A DNA stretch of 37,996 bases from Sulfurovaceae bacterium (GTDB taxonomy: Bacteria > Campylobacterota > Campylobacteria > Campylobacterales > Sulfurovaceae), in assembly GCA_016744315.1 (NCBI GenBank), contig JADGER010000006.1:1-37996 (forward strand), read 5' to 3'. This document shows positions 37,052 to 37,996 of the stretch, one piece after another. Numbering within the stretch: position 1 is the stretch's first letter; each line of letters starts with the position of its first letter. The translations under genes were made by a program, and so were the position numbers. The notes beneath the pieces were generated by a model, which did not search any database, had not been told where the DNA came from, and was given only the letters and a program-made list of their open reading frames with translations.

Positions 37052-37996
37052 CTACTCTCCATTAAACTGTTGTGCTTGAATAGCAGTAATGGCTACCGTA
37101 TTAACTATATCATCTACCAAACACCCACGGCTTAAATCATTTATTGGACTATTGAGACCTTGGAGTATAGGTCCTATAGCTAAAGCTCCTGTAGAGCGTT
37201 GTACAGCTTTGTAGGTATTGTTTCCTGTGTTAAGGTCAGGGAATATAAGAATAGTAGCATCTCCCGCAATTTGACTATGAGGAAGCTTTTGTGCAGCTAC
37301 TTTGGTATCAATGGCCGCATCATATTGAATTGGTCCATCTATTAATAACTCTGAGTCTAAATCTCTGGCTATTTGTGTTGCTTCGCGTACTTTTTGTACA
37401 TCTGGTCCTGTTCCTGATTCCCCTGTAGAATAGGAGAGCATAGCAATGCGTGGAGTAATATCAAAACTCTTGGCAGTCTCAGCCGAAGAGAGAGCAATAT
37501 GAGCTAACTCTCGTGCATTAGGATCTTGATTGATAGCACAATCTGCATAAATCAAAACCTTTGTATCCAAACACATAAAAAAGAGACTAGAAACAAGTTT
37601 GGTATTAGGCGTTGTTTTGATAATCTCAAAGGCTGGTCTTACAGTATCTGCTGTGGTATGATTTGCACCTGAAACCATTCCATCAGCCATTCCTTTATAA
37701 ACCATCATTGTAGCAAAATAATTTACAAGCTCCATAGACTCCAAAGCCATCTCTTTGTTAATTCCTTTATGTTTTCGCATCTCATAAAAAATATTAGAAA
37801 ACTGCTCCAACAATACAGGATCCTTAGGGTTAATAATAGAAGCATCAGAAACATTAAGTCCTAATTGCCGTGCTTGATGCTCTATAACTACTCTATCTCC
37901 AAGCAAAATTATATCTACAACATCCCTACGAATTAATATATCTACAGCTCGTAAAATTCTCTCATCATTACTTTCTGGAAGTATTATTCTTTGGCG
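37052..37996 (-). CDS. pta: Phosphate acetyltransferase, C-terminal part; 5' end outside window
   Basis: Frame open to the right edge (...RQRIILPESNDERILRAVDILIRRDVVDIILLGDRVV); 'MVSGANHTTADTVRPAFEII', 'IFPDLNTGNNTYKAVQRSTGALAIGPILQGL'. Confidence 0.92.
   Translation of the reverse strand, partial: RQRIILPESNDERILRAVDILIRRDVVDIILLGDRVVIEHQARQLGLNVSDASIINPKDPVLLEQFSNIFYEMRKHKGINKEMALESMELVNYFATMMVYKGMADGMVSGANHTTADTVRPAFEIIKTTPNTKLVSSLFFMCLDTKVLIYADCAINQDPNARELAHIALSSAETAKSFDITPRIAMLSYSTGESGTGPDVQKVREATQIARDLDSELLIDGPIQYDAAIDTKVAAQKLPHSQIAGDATILIFPDLNTGNNTYKAVQRSTGALAIGPILQGLNSPINDLSRGCLVDDIVNTVAITAIQAQQFNGE

Overview
AT-rich bacterial chromosomal window; protein content and gene order resemble Campylobacterota (Sulfurovum/Sulfurimonas-like), which is an inference. 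The first ~10 kb is an accessory island: a CHAT protease end, a motif-bearing adaptor-like protein, an alpha/beta hydrolase, an NB-ARC/TPR STAND protein, a TPR protein that stops where a CHAT domain would be expected, then a divergent pair made of a multi-TM protein with a degenerate trypsin-like domain and a second alpha/beta hydrolase. Five of these proteins carry one short Gly/Asn-rich motif, approximately H-x-G-x-G-D-[NI]-[IV]-x-G-[DN]-[KR]. It sits at the N-terminus of the STAND and protease-like proteins, at the C-terminus of both hydrolases and in the middle of the adaptor. This looks like a STAND/NLR-effector network wired by a shared adhesive, possibly amyloid-type, motif. The motif occurs in two sub-versions that follow the two transcription units. 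The rest is mostly housekeeping: SAM methyltransferase, L,D-transpeptidase, fused TRAP permease, thioredoxin-like protein, a polysaccharide locus (Wzx, GT, Wzy/WaaL-like, LicD, GT2, Wzc-like), holA, rpsF-ssb-rpsR, a CBS histidine kinase with a receiver protein, a DUF4178/DUF350 cluster, a NuoG-like protein, ABC permease, rsmD, glgB, thioredoxin, aspS, adk and partial pta. I saw no CRISPR array, rRNA, tRNA or recognisable transposase. All domain calls were made by eye without database searches.
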